A stretch of DNA of 59,381 nucleotides from Rhodanobacteraceae bacterium (GCA_903970285.1 CAJCHN010000145.1:1-59381); one strand, 5' to 3'. Positions 34,865 to 45,674 are shown, numbered from the stretch's first letter. The notes: generated by a model from the sequence alone, not told the origin. Program-made: numbers and translations.

Positions 34865-35797
34865 CTACCACGGCTCAAGCGGCAGTGCGGCGGCATTTGG
34901 CCTGCCCTTATCATTCAGGCTAAGCCTGGCGGCCGGCGTGTGGTGATCGTGGGTGAACAGAACCAGCCACTGCCGCGGAATGGCTTCGGCAAGGAACCGT
35001 TTGCGCTCGGCGATGCAGGTCACGGGATCCAGATCGTAGCCCATCACCCAGGTGGGGTCGACGTGGTGAGCCGTCGGAATCAGGTCGCCGATGTAGCAGG
35101 CGCGGCGTTCGCTGCCCTGTGGCCCGGCCGAACGGATATGCACCGCCAGCATGTGCGCCGTATGGCCCGGAAACCGTTCCACCGAGATGCCCTGCACAAT
35201 GGCCGGATCACGCCGGATCGACTCGTCATCCAGCAAAGTCATCTGGCCGCTCTCGATGAGCGGATCGTAGTTGGGGGAGAGATAGCTGACCCGGTCGCGG
35301 TCGAGTTGCAGGTGGCCGTGCTCGACTTCTCCGCGATGGGCGAAGTAGCGCGCGTTGGGAAATGTGGGTGTCACCGCGCCGTCGGGATGGAGCGTCGTAT
35401 TCCAGCCGCAGTGATCGAAGTGAAGGTGGGTGTTGATCACGTGCGTGATCTCTTCCGGGCGGATGCCCGCGGCGGCCAGCGAAGCCGGCAGCAGCGCTCG
35501 ATTCTGGTGAATCTGCTGCATCTTCTCGGACTGCTTGTTGCCGATGCCGGTCTCGATCAGCACCGTGGCGGCGCCGGTGCGAACGATGGTCGTATTGAGC
35601 CCCAGCAGGATGCGGTTTTCGGCATCTGCCGGCGTGCGCTTCTGCCACAGCGTCTTCGGTACGACGCCGAACATCGCTCCTCCGTCCAGCAGGTAGGTGC
35701 CGTCGGAGCAAAAGGTCAGTTCATAATCGCCCACAACCGTGCGTCCGCGAGCCAGCGCGAGGTCTCGGGGGCGTGAGGCAGGATGGGCTGAATCCAT
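34865..35797 (-). CDS. metallo-beta-lactamase-fold hydrolase
   Basis: A 310-residue MBL-fold protein with the complete metal site: NTHLHFDHCGW (HxHxDH), ERFPGHTAHM, CYIGDLIPTAHH and LFTHDHHTPAA. The spacing and the opening (FCSDGTYLLDGGAMFGVVPK) resemble the lactonase/quorum-quenching group of MBL proteins rather than beta-lactamases. It has no signal peptide, so it should be cytoplasmic. The ATG at 35797 is preceded by a G-rich run; the in-frame ATG at 35809 is an alternative. It is 64 bp upstream of the Nmad2-like gene on the same strand, so they may be co-transcribed. Confidence 0.9.
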   Translation of the reverse strand: MDSAHPASRPRDLALARGRTVVGDYELTFCSDGTYLLDGGAMFGVVPKTLWQKRTPADAENRILLGLNTTIVRTGAATVLIETGIGNKQSEKMQQIHQNRALLPASLAAAGIRPEEITHVINTHLHFDHCGWNTTLHPDGAVTPTFPNARYFAHRGEVEHGHLQLDRDRVSYLSPNYDPLIESGQMTLLDDESIRRDPAIVQGISVERFPGHTAHMLAVHIRSAGPQGSERRACYIGDLIPTAHHVDPTWVMGYDLDPVTCIAERKRFLAEAIPRQWLVLFTHDHHTPAARLSLNDKGRPNAAALPLEPW

Positions 35798-35888
35798 CCC
35801 CCCAAGCATACAGCGGGAGGGTTCTTCTGAGGGTTCTTCCCCCCTCGCTGGAACCCGTGAGCCCTGAAGCCGAAGCGGTCTGACCGCC

Positions 35889-36593
35889 TCAGGCTTCGTT
35901 CGCGTCCGCTGCCACCGCGTGCAACTCCTGCGCGTGGCTTTCGCTGTTCGCCGCAGCAGCCACAAGGGCAGCGGGAATTCTTCCCGTGCCGACCGGAGGA
36001 GCGGAGACTGCCCCGCCGCCAGGAGTGATCGAAGCCAGGTCTGCCGCCGTCGAAATCGAGGACTGCGGAGAGGCCGAGGCCATGGATGCCGCCGCTAGAA
36101 CGGCGGCATCCGGCGAGAGCGTCAGGCCCTTGTTCGTCATGGATGCGTCAGCCAGTGCCGAGGCAGTCGCCGCCGGGGCAGCCACCGCGAGCGGGGTTGC
36201 CGCCAGCGGAGCGGCCGCCAGCGCCGGCGGAGCAGGCACTGGTTCCGTGATCACGGCGCGCACTGGCGGTGCAGCCGCGGCCCGGGCCTTCGCCTGGAAG
36301 CACTGGCGACACAACACCGGACGTCCCTGCGTCGGCTTGAACGGCACCGTGGTCTGGATGCCGCACTCCGAGCATTCGGTGCGGGTCTCCGTTCGCGAAA
36401 GTCCCGCGGCGGCAGGGCCACCCCCGTTGGCTGCAGCAGAAAGACCCGAACGCCTGCTCTTACAGGGTTTGCAGCGCTTGGGATCGTTCTTGAACTGCTT
36501 ATCGAAGAAGAAAAGCTGTTCCCCGGCGGTGAAAATGAATTCACCGTGGCAATCGGAGCAGGTAAGAATGCGGTCGACGAATTGAGGTTCCAT
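35889..36593 (-). CDS. double zinc-ribbon protein with Ala/Pro-rich tail
   Basis: A 234-residue protein. Residues ~1-45 hold a first zinc ribbon (ILTCSDCHGEFIF ... RCKPCKSRR) of the zf-trcl type; residues ~70-100 hold a second (TECSECGIQTTVPF ... PVLCRQCFQAK), the CxxC-CxxC type often found with it. The remaining ~130 residues are low-complexity Ala/Pro/Ser. The paired ribbons suggest nucleic-acid or protein binding; no enzyme domain is visible. The ATG at 36593 follows GGAGAAGTG and replaces the longer frame from 36719. It shares orientation with rpsU upstream, 265 bp away. Confidence 0.82.
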   Translation of the reverse strand: MEPQFVDRILTCSDCHGEFIFTAGEQLFFFDKQFKNDPKRCKPCKSRRSGLSAAANGGGPAAAGLSRTETRTECSECGIQTTVPFKPTQGRPVLCRQCFQAKARAAAAPPVRAVITEPVPAPPALAAAPLAATPLAVAAPAATASALADASMTNKGLTLSPDAAVLAAASMASASPQSSISTAADLASITPGGGAVSAPPVGTGRIPAALVAAAANSESHAQELHAVAADANEA

Positions 36594-36789
36594 ATCACTT
36601 CTCCCATGAAGCGGAAAAGGATGATCACTCTGAGGCCGGGGGAGTGCGGGTCCTGATGAGCGGTCAAGCTTTAGTCGTACGCTTGCGTTTCGATGGCCCG
36701 GGAACTGCGGTAACGGCAAAACCTTTGTTGCTGCAGGAAGACTACACCCAGCGTAAGTTCAACACTAGTTTAGGGTGGAACGAAGCAGA

Positions 36790-36820
36790 CCGGTCTTTCG
36801 AACGCATCGAAGAAGACCGG
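36790..36820 (-). terminator. hairpin after rpsU, possible terminator
   Basis: An 8-bp stem CCGGTCTT/AAGACCGG extended by TCGA/TCGA across a 2-nt bulge lies ~40 nt downstream of the rpsU stop. No strong T-tract follows on the minus strand. Confidence 0.4.
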
Positions 36821-36858
36821 CCCAGGGAGTGCACGCGCACGGACTTGCGATCCTGCTG

Positions 36859-37056
36859 CTAGTCCTGTTCTTTGCGCACTTTCTTGCGATTCCGTTTGCG
36901 AGCCAGCGCCTCTTTCACGCGCTTCTTCTCGCCAGGCTTCAGATAAAAGGAGTGGCGCTTGACCTCTTTGATGATGTCCTCGGTCTGCACCTTGCGCTTG
37001 AAGCGCCGCAGGGCATTCTCAAGCGGTTCACCCTCCTGAACTCGAATTTCTGCCAA
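36859..37056 (-). CDS. rpsU: 30S ribosomal protein S21
   Basis: A 65-residue basic protein matching bS21 throughout: EIRVQEGEPLENALRRFKRK, then EDIIKEVKRHSFYLKPGEKK and a Lys/Arg-rich C-terminus. S21 sits near the 3' end of 16S rRNA and helps initiation. The length is usual. The ATG at 37056 follows GAGGTG. It stands alone here rather than in the rpsU-dnaG-rpoD arrangement of proteobacteria. Confidence 0.96.
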   Translation of the reverse strand: MAEIRVQEGEPLENALRRFKRKVQTEDIIKEVKRHSFYLKPGEKKRVKEALARKRNRKKVRKEQD

Positions 37057-37196
37057 TGGAAATACACCTCACAATCGGGCCGGGTCGGCTATTCCTTAAG
37101 AATACGCCATGTTGTCAACTATTTACCTGGAAGGTCGCGATATAAAGCGATTGCACGCAACTTCATGGGCATCATGAGGGGAGCTATCATGGCGAA

Positions 37197-37715
37197 GTGA
37201 TTCGCAGCTACCAAGGTGTCCGGCCGCAGATTCCCGCCAACTGCTACATCGACCCAAGCGCGCAGGTCATCGGAGACGTCGTTCTTGGCGAGCGCGCCAG
37301 CATCTGGATGAACGCCGTGGTTCGTGGCGACGTCAATTCGATCCGCATCGGCTCGGCCTCGAACGTGCAGGATTGCGCCGTCTTGCACGGCATGCGCCAC
37401 CTCTATCCGGTGCACGTGGGCGAGATGGTGACCATCGGCCACAACGCCACGGTGCACGGCTGCGTGGTCGAGGATGAGGTTCTGGTCGGCATCGGCGCCA
37501 TCATCCTGAACCAGGCACGCGTCGGCTCGGGCTCCATCATCGCCGCCGGAGCCGTTATTCCGGAGGGGATGATCATTCCGCCCGCAAGCCTGGTCGCCGG
37601 CGTGCCCGGCCGTGTCAAGCGCCAACTCGGGGATGCCGACCGCGAGATGATCCGCCGATACGCTCGCAATTACCTCGATTATGTGGAGATATACCTGAGC
37701 GAAAGCTCGGTCTGA
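37197..37715 (+). CDS. gamma-class carbonic anhydrase-like protein
   Basis: A 172-residue left-handed beta-helix protein of the gamma carbonic anhydrase/YrdA family. Hexapeptide repeats run through the first ~130 residues (CYIDPSAQVIGDVVLGERAS, VGIGAIILNQARVGSGSII) and the metal-site His cluster is in LHGMRHLYPVHVG and IGHNATVHGC. The C-terminal helix is ADREMIRRYARNYLDYVEIY. These trimers may hydrate CO2, but many members have no proven activity. The GTG start gives the family-typical MIRSYQG opening. A three-codon ATG ORF (37189-37200) with a good ribosome-binding site overlaps this GTG. Confidence 0.92.
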   Translation: MIRSYQGVRPQIPANCYIDPSAQVIGDVVLGERASIWMNAVVRGDVNSIRIGSASNVQDCAVLHGMRHLYPVHVGEMVTIGHNATVHGCVVEDEVLVGIGAIILNQARVGSGSIIAAGAVIPEGMIIPPASLVAGVPGRVKRQLGDADREMIRRYARNYLDYVEIYLSESSV

Positions 37716-37794
37716 GGCCATTTTCTGCCTGGCACGCCGTCCCAGGTGCTCAAGCGCCGGAGATAGAATTCGCACCTTCGATAAACTGAAACCT

Positions 37795-39090
37795 ATGTCG
37801 ATGGTGAAGGCAATCCGGGGAACGCGCGATCTTCTGCCGTCCGAAACCCAGCTTTGGAACAAGGTGGAGACCACCGCGCGTGCGGTCTTTGCGCGGTACG
37901 GATTTGGGGAAATTCGCACCCCCATCTTCGAGGCCACGGAGCTCTTCGTCCGCGGCGTGGGCGAAGAAACCGACGTCGTCTCAAAGGAGATGTACACGTG
38001 GGAGGACCGCGCCCGCGCGGCCAGCGAGAAGGCGCAGCAGCTTACTCTCCGGCCGGAGAACACCGCTGGCGTCGTGCGTGCCTATATCGAGCACAAACTC
38101 GGTGAGAGCGGCCATTTGCAGAAGCTCTTCTACATCGGCCCGCAGTTTCGGCGGGAACGTCCGCAACGCGGCCGCTACCGCCAGTTCTGGCAGATTGGCG
38201 CGGAAGTGCTGGGTCCGCAGAGCTCCGGGGCCGAGAGCCCGGTGCGCGACGCCGAGGTGCTGGAGATGCTTGCGTCGCTGCTGGACGAACTCGGCATCAA
38301 GGGCTGGCGGCTGGCGCTCAACTCCGTCGGATCGTCCAGTGACCGGCCGCGCTATGTGGCTGCGCTGCGCGCCGCCCTGCAGCCGGTCAAAGCGTCGATG
38401 TGCGAAGATTGCCAGCGCCGCGCCGAGAGCAATCCGCTGCGGGTGCTCGACTGCAAGGTCCCCGGCGACCAGGCAACCATTGATGCGCTCCCCAGGATCG
38501 CCGAGTATCTCGACGCGGAGTCGACCGCGCACTTCGACCAGGTGAAGGCGGCGCTCGATGCCTGCGGCGTAGGCTATGTCGTCGAACCGCGCCTGGTGCG
38601 CGGGCTGGACTACTATACGCGGACGACCTTCGAGTTCACGGTGCCCGATGGGTCAGGGCTGGGCACACAGAATGCGCTGCTCGGCGGTGGCCGCTACGAC
38701 GGGCTGAGCGAGATGCTCGGCGGCCCGAAGGCGCCGGGAATCGGCTTCGCCATCGGCGAAGACCGCCTCATCCTGACCCTCCAGGCGCAAGCCACGGAGG
38801 CGCCGGCGCACAAGCTGGACGCCTACATCGCGCCCCTCGGCGTGGAACGAAATGCCGCGGCGCTGGCGCTGGCGCGCGATCTGCGGCGGCAAGGACTTTC
38901 CATTGAGGTCGGAGACGGAAGCTTCCGGCTCAAGAAGAGCTTTGAGGCGGCCGACAGCGTCGCCCGCCACATCGTCATCCTGGGCGAGGATGAGGTTGCG
39001 GATGCGGTAGCGACCGTGAAGGCGTTTGCGACCGGGGCGCAGGTGAAAATGGCGAACGCTCAACTGGCGGAGTATCTTCAAGGCGTTTGA
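37795..39090 (+). CDS. hisS: histidyl-tRNA synthetase
   Basis: A 431-residue class II synthetase charging tRNA-His. The signatures are in order: IRGTRDLLPSE at the N-terminus, LRPENTAGVVRAYIEH (motif 2), QFRRERPQRGRYRQFWQ, the His-specific VRGLDYYTRTTFEF, GGGRYDGL and GIGFAIGEDRL (motif 3), and the C-terminal anticodon-binding domain ending in QLAEYLQGV. Length and order are standard. The ATG at 37795 is chosen; it may be co-transcribed with the carbonic anhydrase gene 79 bp upstream. Confidence 0.97.
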   Translation: MSMVKAIRGTRDLLPSETQLWNKVETTARAVFARYGFGEIRTPIFEATELFVRGVGEETDVVSKEMYTWEDRARAASEKAQQLTLRPENTAGVVRAYIEHKLGESGHLQKLFYIGPQFRRERPQRGRYRQFWQIGAEVLGPQSSGAESPVRDAEVLEMLASLLDELGIKGWRLALNSVGSSSDRPRYVAALRAALQPVKASMCEDCQRRAESNPLRVLDCKVPGDQATIDALPRIAEYLDAESTAHFDQVKAALDACGVGYVVEPRLVRGLDYYTRTTFEFTVPDGSGLGTQNALLGGGRYDGLSEMLGGPKAPGIGFAIGEDRLILTLQAQATEAPAHKLDAYIAPLGVERNAAALALARDLRRQGLSIEVGDGSFRLKKSFEAADSVARHIVILGEDEVADAVATVKAFATGAQVKMANAQLAEYLQGV

Positions 39091-39416
39091 GCTCTCATGG
39101 TTAAAGCCGACTGCACCCCTACGTTCAGCCGGGCAGGCCGCAAGGCGACAGCGTCTTGAGCCGCTCTGCACGCGCTGTGAACGTTGCTGAGATTGAAGCA
39201 GAACTGATCGACCTTTGATCTTCTCCATCTTCGTTCCATGGATCAGGACTTGCGGGGAGCTTGTCCGGGTCGAGCCGTTCACGGAAGAGCGATCTGTCCA
39301 GCGGCGCTTGTCTCGCTCTGGGCACCACTCTCGGGTGCACGGTTCATACCGGCCGATCGCCAATGGAGCAGCCTGCGGGTTGGCTGCGAGATCTCGTTCA
39401 TCCGATCACTCGGACA
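39091..39416. other. intergenic region between hisS and the Fpg/Nei gene
   Basis: No gene is supported in these ~326 bases between convergent genes. Open frames on both strands lack ribosome-binding sites and known protein patterns. No clear terminator hairpin with a T-tract is visible. Confidence 0.5.
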
Positions 39417-40316
39417 TCACCGGCGTTTGAGGGTCTCGAGTTCGTCCAGCGTCTTCGGCCAGTCTCTTCCCAGCAGCCGTGACAGACTCCGGTCCGCGAG
39501 CAGCCTGCCCTGGGTCTGGCACGGCGCGCAGTAGTTGGTCTCATTGTCCGCGTAGCGGATTCTCTGCACCGGCGCCCCGCAGCGCGGACAAGGCTTGCCG
39601 AAACGTCCATGCACCGCCATCCCATCGCGAAACGCGGTCACTTTCTCCGGAAAAGCGGCCGCGGCTTCCGCCACGAAGCGCTTCAGCCAGAGGTCTAGCG
39701 TCTGCATCGTCGCGTCGTGCAGCGTGTGCCATTGCTCATCCGTCAGTTTGCCCGTCATGGCGATCGGAGACAGCCTGGCCGCATGAAGAATCTCGTCCGA
39801 GTAGGCATTGCCGATGCCGCTGACGATGCGCGGATCGGTCAAGGCACGCTTCAAGGTGCGATTCTCCGCGCTCAGTCGAGCCCTGAACTCTACGAGCGGC
39901 GCGGTCATTACATCCAGCCCGCCTGGATCGAGCGCCTCAAGTGCATCGAGGCCACGCACCAGGTGCAACGACGCCCGGCGCTTCGAACCGGCCTCGGTGA
40001 TGGTCAGCGAACCCTGCGCGAAATCGATCGCCGCCAGCGTTCGCCGGGCGATGAGCTTCGCCCCGGGCGCCTGCCAGTGCAGCCGGCCGGCAATCATCAG
40101 ATGTAGCACCAGCCAAACCCCATCTTCGAGCCCGATGGCGATGCGCTTGCCAATCCGCCGCAGTTCGGTCACGCGCTGCCCTTCGACCGCCTCCAGCGGA
40201 GGATCGACCGTCCGCAGAAAGAACGGGCTGCCCAGCCTCACCCGCTCGATCCGCTCTTCGAGGATGCGTGGGCCAAGCGCGGCGAGATAGGCTTGGATAT
40301 CCGGCAACTCAGGCAC
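39417..40316 (-). CDS. Fpg/Nei-family DNA glycosylase
   Basis: A 299-residue base-excision repair enzyme that removes oxidised bases and nicks DNA. Catalysis needs Pro as residue 2 after Met removal. With the ATG at 40325 the sequence would be MTDVPELPD, burying the Pro; with the GTG at 40316 it is M-PELPD, the catalytic form. A GGGAGA site lies 9 nt before the GTG and directly against the ATG, so the GTG start is preferred. The H2TH region reads GIGNAYSDEILHAARLSP, and the C-terminal zinc finger is CPRCGAPVQR...NYCAPCQ. It could be Fpg (MutM) or an Nei relative. Confidence 0.93.
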   Translation of the reverse strand: MPELPDIQAYLAALGPRILEERIERVRLGSPFFLRTVDPPLEAVEGQRVTELRRIGKRIAIGLEDGVWLVLHLMIAGRLHWQAPGAKLIARRTLAAIDFAQGSLTITEAGSKRRASLHLVRGLDALEALDPGGLDVMTAPLVEFRARLSAENRTLKRALTDPRIVSGIGNAYSDEILHAARLSPIAMTGKLTDEQWHTLHDATMQTLDLWLKRFVAEAAAAFPEKVTAFRDGMAVHGRFGKPCPRCGAPVQRIRYADNETNYCAPCQTQGRLLADRSLSRLLGRDWPKTLDELETLKRR

Positions 40317-40412
40317 GTCGGTCATTCTCCCACATCGTCGGCGCGCTTACATTCTGAGTCTGCGCTCCGCGGCCGGCCACCCAGCGCGGGTTTCGCTGCC
40401 GTACCATGAGCC

Positions 40413-40820
40413 ATGGAAAATATTCACTACCAGTTGGAGCCTCAGCTCTCGGCAGAGGAGTTCCAGCAGGTGCTGCAGGACTCCGGCCTGGATCAGCGCC
40501 GGCCGGCCCAGGACCTGGCGCGGCTCGACCGCATGTTGCGTGGTTCGAACCTCATCCTCACCGCTCGGGACGGAGCGAGCCTGGTCGGCATCGCACGTTC
40601 CGTCACCGATTCAGCATATTGCTGCTACCTGTCCGATCTTGCGGTCAGCCGGCGGCTGCAGGGGCGAGGCATCGGGCGTGAACTGATCGAGCAGACGCGG
40701 CGTACAGTGGGCCTGGAGGTCAGCATCATTCTGCATGCAGCCCCGGCAGCCGTGGCCTTCTACGAGAAGATTGGCATGCCGCCGATGCCTGACAGCTTCT
40801 GGTACAAACGCGAGCGCTAG
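40413..40820 (+). CDS. GNAT-family N-acetyltransferase
   Basis: A 135-residue acetyl-CoA-dependent acetyltransferase. The fold is visible: central strands LVGIARSVTDSAYCCYLSDL, the acetyl-CoA pyrophosphate loop RLQGRGIGRELIEQTRR (R-x-x-G-x-G/A pattern) and the last strand-helix AAPAAVAFYEKIGM. The acceptor is unknown. It is compact and has no extra domain. Confidence 0.9.
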   Translation: MENIHYQLEPQLSAEEFQQVLQDSGLDQRRPAQDLARLDRMLRGSNLILTARDGASLVGIARSVTDSAYCCYLSDLAVSRRLQGRGIGRELIEQTRRTVGLEVSIILHAAPAAVAFYEKIGMPPMPDSFWYKRER

Positions 40821-40963
40821 CGGTGCGCGTACAAGTCCTAACCAGCCCGGCAGCTCCGGTGCCCCGTATCGGCTCGCGCTCTCTCGCGGGGGAGGTGTGG
40901 GAATCATGCCGCTCGGGTCCTTTTCCTGCAGGACGCATGACACGAAAGCAGCGGGAATCTGCC

Positions 40964-42046
40964 CTACCCCCCAGCGCGCTTGGCAAGCATTCGCAGCAGC
41001 GCGAACTCCTCTTCGCGGAGGTGCACAAGCTGCCGGTCCACCTGCTCGGCCACCTCAGTCTCGATCGCCTCCAGCATGGCGCCCGAGAAATAGACCTCCA
41101 GCACCGCTGGATGGATGTAGCACTTGCGGCAGACAGAAGGTGTGTTACCCAGCCGCTCGGCCACCGTCTTGATCGCCTGGATCACGTTCTTTTTTGCCTG
41201 GGTCTGGTTCTGATACGGTTCGAACTCGCGTAGCAGCATCGCGGCGAGCACGGTGCCCGCCCACGTGCGAAAGTCTTTAGCCGTGAAGTGCTGGCCGGTG
41301 ATCTGGTGCAGGTAGTCGTTCACATCGGCGGCGTCGACGGTGTGCCGGTCGCCGGCTTCGTCAAGATACTGAAAGAGCTCATAGCCCGGCAGGTCGTGGC
41401 ATTGTTGGACGATGCGCGCCAGGCGCCGGTTCTGCACATCGATGGTGTGGTGAACGCCCGACTTGCCTTTGAAGTCGAAGGTGACCGTCGACCCATGCAC
41501 CGAGACATGGCGGTTGCGCATCGTGGTCAGGCCGTAGGAGCCGTTCTCCCGCGCGTACTCCGTGTTGCCCACGCGAATGCTGGTCGTCTCCATGAGCCGA
41601 ACGATGGTGGCGAGCACCTTCTCGCGTGGCAGCCCGGGCAGAGCCAGGTCGTGGTCGACCCGTTGGCGGATCAGCGGCAGCGCATCGCCGAATTGAATCA
41701 TCCGTTCGTACTTGGTCTCGTCCCGCACCTCGCGCCAGCGCGGATGATAGCGGCTCTGCTTGCGTCCGCGGGCATCGCGTCCGGTTGCCTGCAAATGGCC
41801 ATTCGCGATCGGACAAATCCACACATCGGTCCACGCCGGCGGGATGACCAGCGACTTGATGCGGCCAAGCGTATCCGCATCGCGAACCGGTTTGCCATCG
41901 ACTGCGATATAGCGAAAGCCGTTCCGAAATTTCCGCCGTTGAATGCCGGGTTTGGCATCGGTTACATAGCGCAGGCCGGCTGCCTTGGCGCTTGCGGCGG
42001 GGTCTGTGACGATCTCTGAGGGCGTTTCAACCTGGGCCGGCGTCAT
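40964..42046 (-). CDS. DNA topoisomerase IB (poxvirus-like bacterial type)
   Basis: A 360-residue type IB topoisomerase that relaxes supercoils through a 3'-phosphotyrosyl bond. The N-terminal domain has FRYIAVDGKPVRDADTLGRI and VIPPAWTDVWICP; the catalytic domain shows METTSIRVGNTEYARENGSY (Arg), LTTMRNRHV, TFDFKGKSGV (Lys), FRTWAGTVLA (Arg region) and the Tyr in CRKCYIHPAV (about Tyr310). All five catalytic positions appear intact. Such enzymes occur sporadically in bacteria beside the essential type IA and II enzymes. It is a single-gene unit. Confidence 0.93.
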   Translation of the reverse strand: MTPAQVETPSEIVTDPAASAKAAGLRYVTDAKPGIQRRKFRNGFRYIAVDGKPVRDADTLGRIKSLVIPPAWTDVWICPIANGHLQATGRDARGRKQSRYHPRWREVRDETKYERMIQFGDALPLIRQRVDHDLALPGLPREKVLATIVRLMETTSIRVGNTEYARENGSYGLTTMRNRHVSVHGSTVTFDFKGKSGVHHTIDVQNRRLARIVQQCHDLPGYELFQYLDEAGDRHTVDAADVNDYLHQITGQHFTAKDFRTWAGTVLAAMLLREFEPYQNQTQAKKNVIQAIKTVAERLGNTPSVCRKCYIHPAVLEVYFSGAMLEAIETEVAEQVDRQLVHLREEEFALLRMLAKRAGG

Positions 42047-42155
42047 GCACCGTTTCGATGCACCATTCGTGCTGCGGGAAAACGACGCGTTGCGTCATAG
42101 CGCAGGCGGGCGCACCCAGTTCCTCCGGCACGGACGCCACACCCGCTTAACTTCG

Positions 42156-42161
42156 TACAAT
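42156..42161 (+). promoter_or_regulatory. -10-like element (TACAAT) close to aspS
   Basis: TACAAT ends 10 nt before the aspS GTG, so a transcript from it would have a leader of only ~3 nt. No good -35 is present and no ribosome-binding site precedes the GTG. Confidence 0.3.
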
Positions 42162-42171
42162 AGAACCCATT

Positions 42172-43995
<1,824 letters not shown>

Positions 43996-44080
43996 ACCTG
44001 GCTTCCGGGCAGCGCAAACTGCACCAGCCGACGTCACACGAAATCAAGTAGATTCAAAGCATGAACTTCTAGGAGCACGC

Positions 44081-44689
44081 TTGCAGCGCAACGGATACCT
44101 TCTCTCCCTCTTGATCCTTGGGCTGGCTGCGGGAAACAGCGGCCGGGCCTTCGCACAGGCGACTCCTACGGCCAGCGAAGCACTGCAGATCTCAGGCTTC
44201 GGCACAGTCGACACCGTATACACCGGCCTGGCGCTGGGGAAAAACGCCTCGTTCACCGCGGGTGTCGACGCCACCATCCGGCCCTTCTACGGGCTCTACC
44301 CGTCGCTCGAAGTCCGCGGAACCATTCCCTGGGATCACGGCTCCATCGACGGCCAGAAAAATGTCGTGGGCGGGCTCGTCCTCTCCAAGCACATCCGTCG
44401 CTATCAGCCCTACGGCGACATCGAGGGCGGACGCGGCGAGCTTACCTTCTCGCACGGAGGCTATCTGTCGCCGGACGGGGCGTTCCGGTACGTGCAGACG
44501 GCGGGCGGCGTGATCGGCGGCGGCGGAGGGGCCAACATTCTCATTACGGATCGCTTCTTCTTCAAGGCCGACTTTCAGTTCCAGAGGTACAGCACCCCGG
44601 TCTCGGCGTCCAACTCGGTCTATGGCAAGGAGTTCGGCGTCGGCCTCGGATATCGGTTCGGCTTCGGCGGTCTGGCCCGGCGACGGTAG
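44081..44689 (+). CDS. outer membrane beta-barrel protein
   Basis: A 202-residue protein with a signal peptide (YLLSLLILGLAAGNSGRAFA) and then alternating Gly/aromatic strands (VDTVYTGLALGKNASFTAG, FYGLYPSLEVRGTI, FFFKADFQFQRY) ending in GVGLGYRFGFGGL, as in small OmpA/OmpW-like barrels. About eight strands fit the length. The TTG start follows TAGGAGC. The function is unknown; it may be a surface or stress barrel. It is a single-gene unit downstream of aspS. Confidence 0.8.
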   Translation: MQRNGYLLSLLILGLAAGNSGRAFAQATPTASEALQISGFGTVDTVYTGLALGKNASFTAGVDATIRPFYGLYPSLEVRGTIPWDHGSIDGQKNVVGGLVLSKHIRRYQPYGDIEGGRGELTFSHGGYLSPDGAFRYVQTAGGVIGGGGGANILITDRFFFKADFQFQRYSTPVSASNSVYGKEFGVGLGYRFGFGGLARRR

Positions 44690-44723
44690 AGCATCTGCCG
44701 GCGCTCGTATGGACCGACTTAGC

Positions 44724-45674
44724 TCAATAGCTGCTGGCGTCGCTCAGCTTCTGAATCTGCTCGGGACTTAGCTTCAGGTCCGGAGCTGCGACCAGGCTCT
44801 CGAGCTGCTCCGGACTGGTTGCTGAGGCAATGGGTGCCAGAATCGTGGGTTGTGCCAGCAGCCAGGCCAGCGCGATGGTCGCCTGCCTGGCGCCCGATTC
44901 CGCGGCAACCTCGTCCAGCGCCTGCAGAATCTTCATGCCGCGCTCATCGAAGTACTTCGCCACGCGCGTCCCGCGGTTCTTTCCCTCGGAGTCCGCCTTG
45001 GTCTTGTACTTGCCTGTCAGAAATCCACTCGCCAGGGAGAAATAGGGCACCACGTCCAGCTTCAACTCCTCGGCGGCGGGCAGCAGATCCTGTTCGAAGT
45101 TCTGCCGATCGTATAGGTTGTACTCCGGCTGAAGCGTCTGATAGCACGGCAGCGACTCGCGCCGCGCAATCTGATTCGCCTCCCGCAGGCGCTCACCGCG
45201 ATAGTTGGACGCCCCAATGATCGTCACCTTACCCTGTTCAATGAGCGACCGGTATGCCCCCAGCGTCTCTTCGAGCGGCACTGACTGATCATCCGTGTGC
45301 GACTGATACAGGTCGATGTGATCGGTCTGCAGGCGCTTCAGCGAAGCTTCGACCTCCTTCAAAATGTAAGCCCGCGACAGGCCCTTTCCGCCGTCGCCCA
45401 TCTCAAAGCCCACCTTCGTCGCTAATACAATCTTGTCCCGCTTGCCCGACCGGGCGAACCACTGTCCGAGGATCGTCTCCGATTCCCCGCCCCGGTTGCC
45501 GGGTTTCCACGCCGAATACACGTCGGCCGTGTCAATGAAGTTGAAGCCGTGGTCTACAAATGCGTCCAGAACCCGAAAGCTGGTTTCAGCATCGATCGTC
45601 CAGCCAAAGACGTTTCCGCCCAGCATCAGCGGGGCAACCTGAAGTGCGGTACTGCCGAGTTTACGCATTTCCAT
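44724..45674 (-). CDS. aldo/keto reductase
   Basis: A 316-residue NADPH-dependent TIM-barrel reductase. The catalytic tetrad is intact: Asp and Tyr in FIDTADVYS, Lys in VLATKVGFE and His in DLYQSHTDD. The C-terminal cofactor segment is PIASATSPEQLESLVA. It resembles the YajO/Tas-like group that reduces aldehydes and ketones; the substrate is unknown. The ATG at 45674 is the first Met of the conserved MRKLG opening region. It is a single-gene unit. Confidence 0.93.
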   Translation of the reverse strand: MEMRKLGSTALQVAPLMLGGNVFGWTIDAETSFRVLDAFVDHGFNFIDTADVYSAWKPGNRGGESETILGQWFARSGKRDKIVLATKVGFEMGDGGKGLSRAYILKEVEASLKRLQTDHIDLYQSHTDDQSVPLEETLGAYRSLIEQGKVTIIGASNYRGERLREANQIARRESLPCYQTLQPEYNLYDRQNFEQDLLPAAEELKLDVVPYFSLASGFLTGKYKTKADSEGKNRGTRVAKYFDERGMKILQALDEVAAESGARQATIALAWLLAQPTILAPIASATSPEQLESLVAAPDLKLSPEQIQKLSDASSY

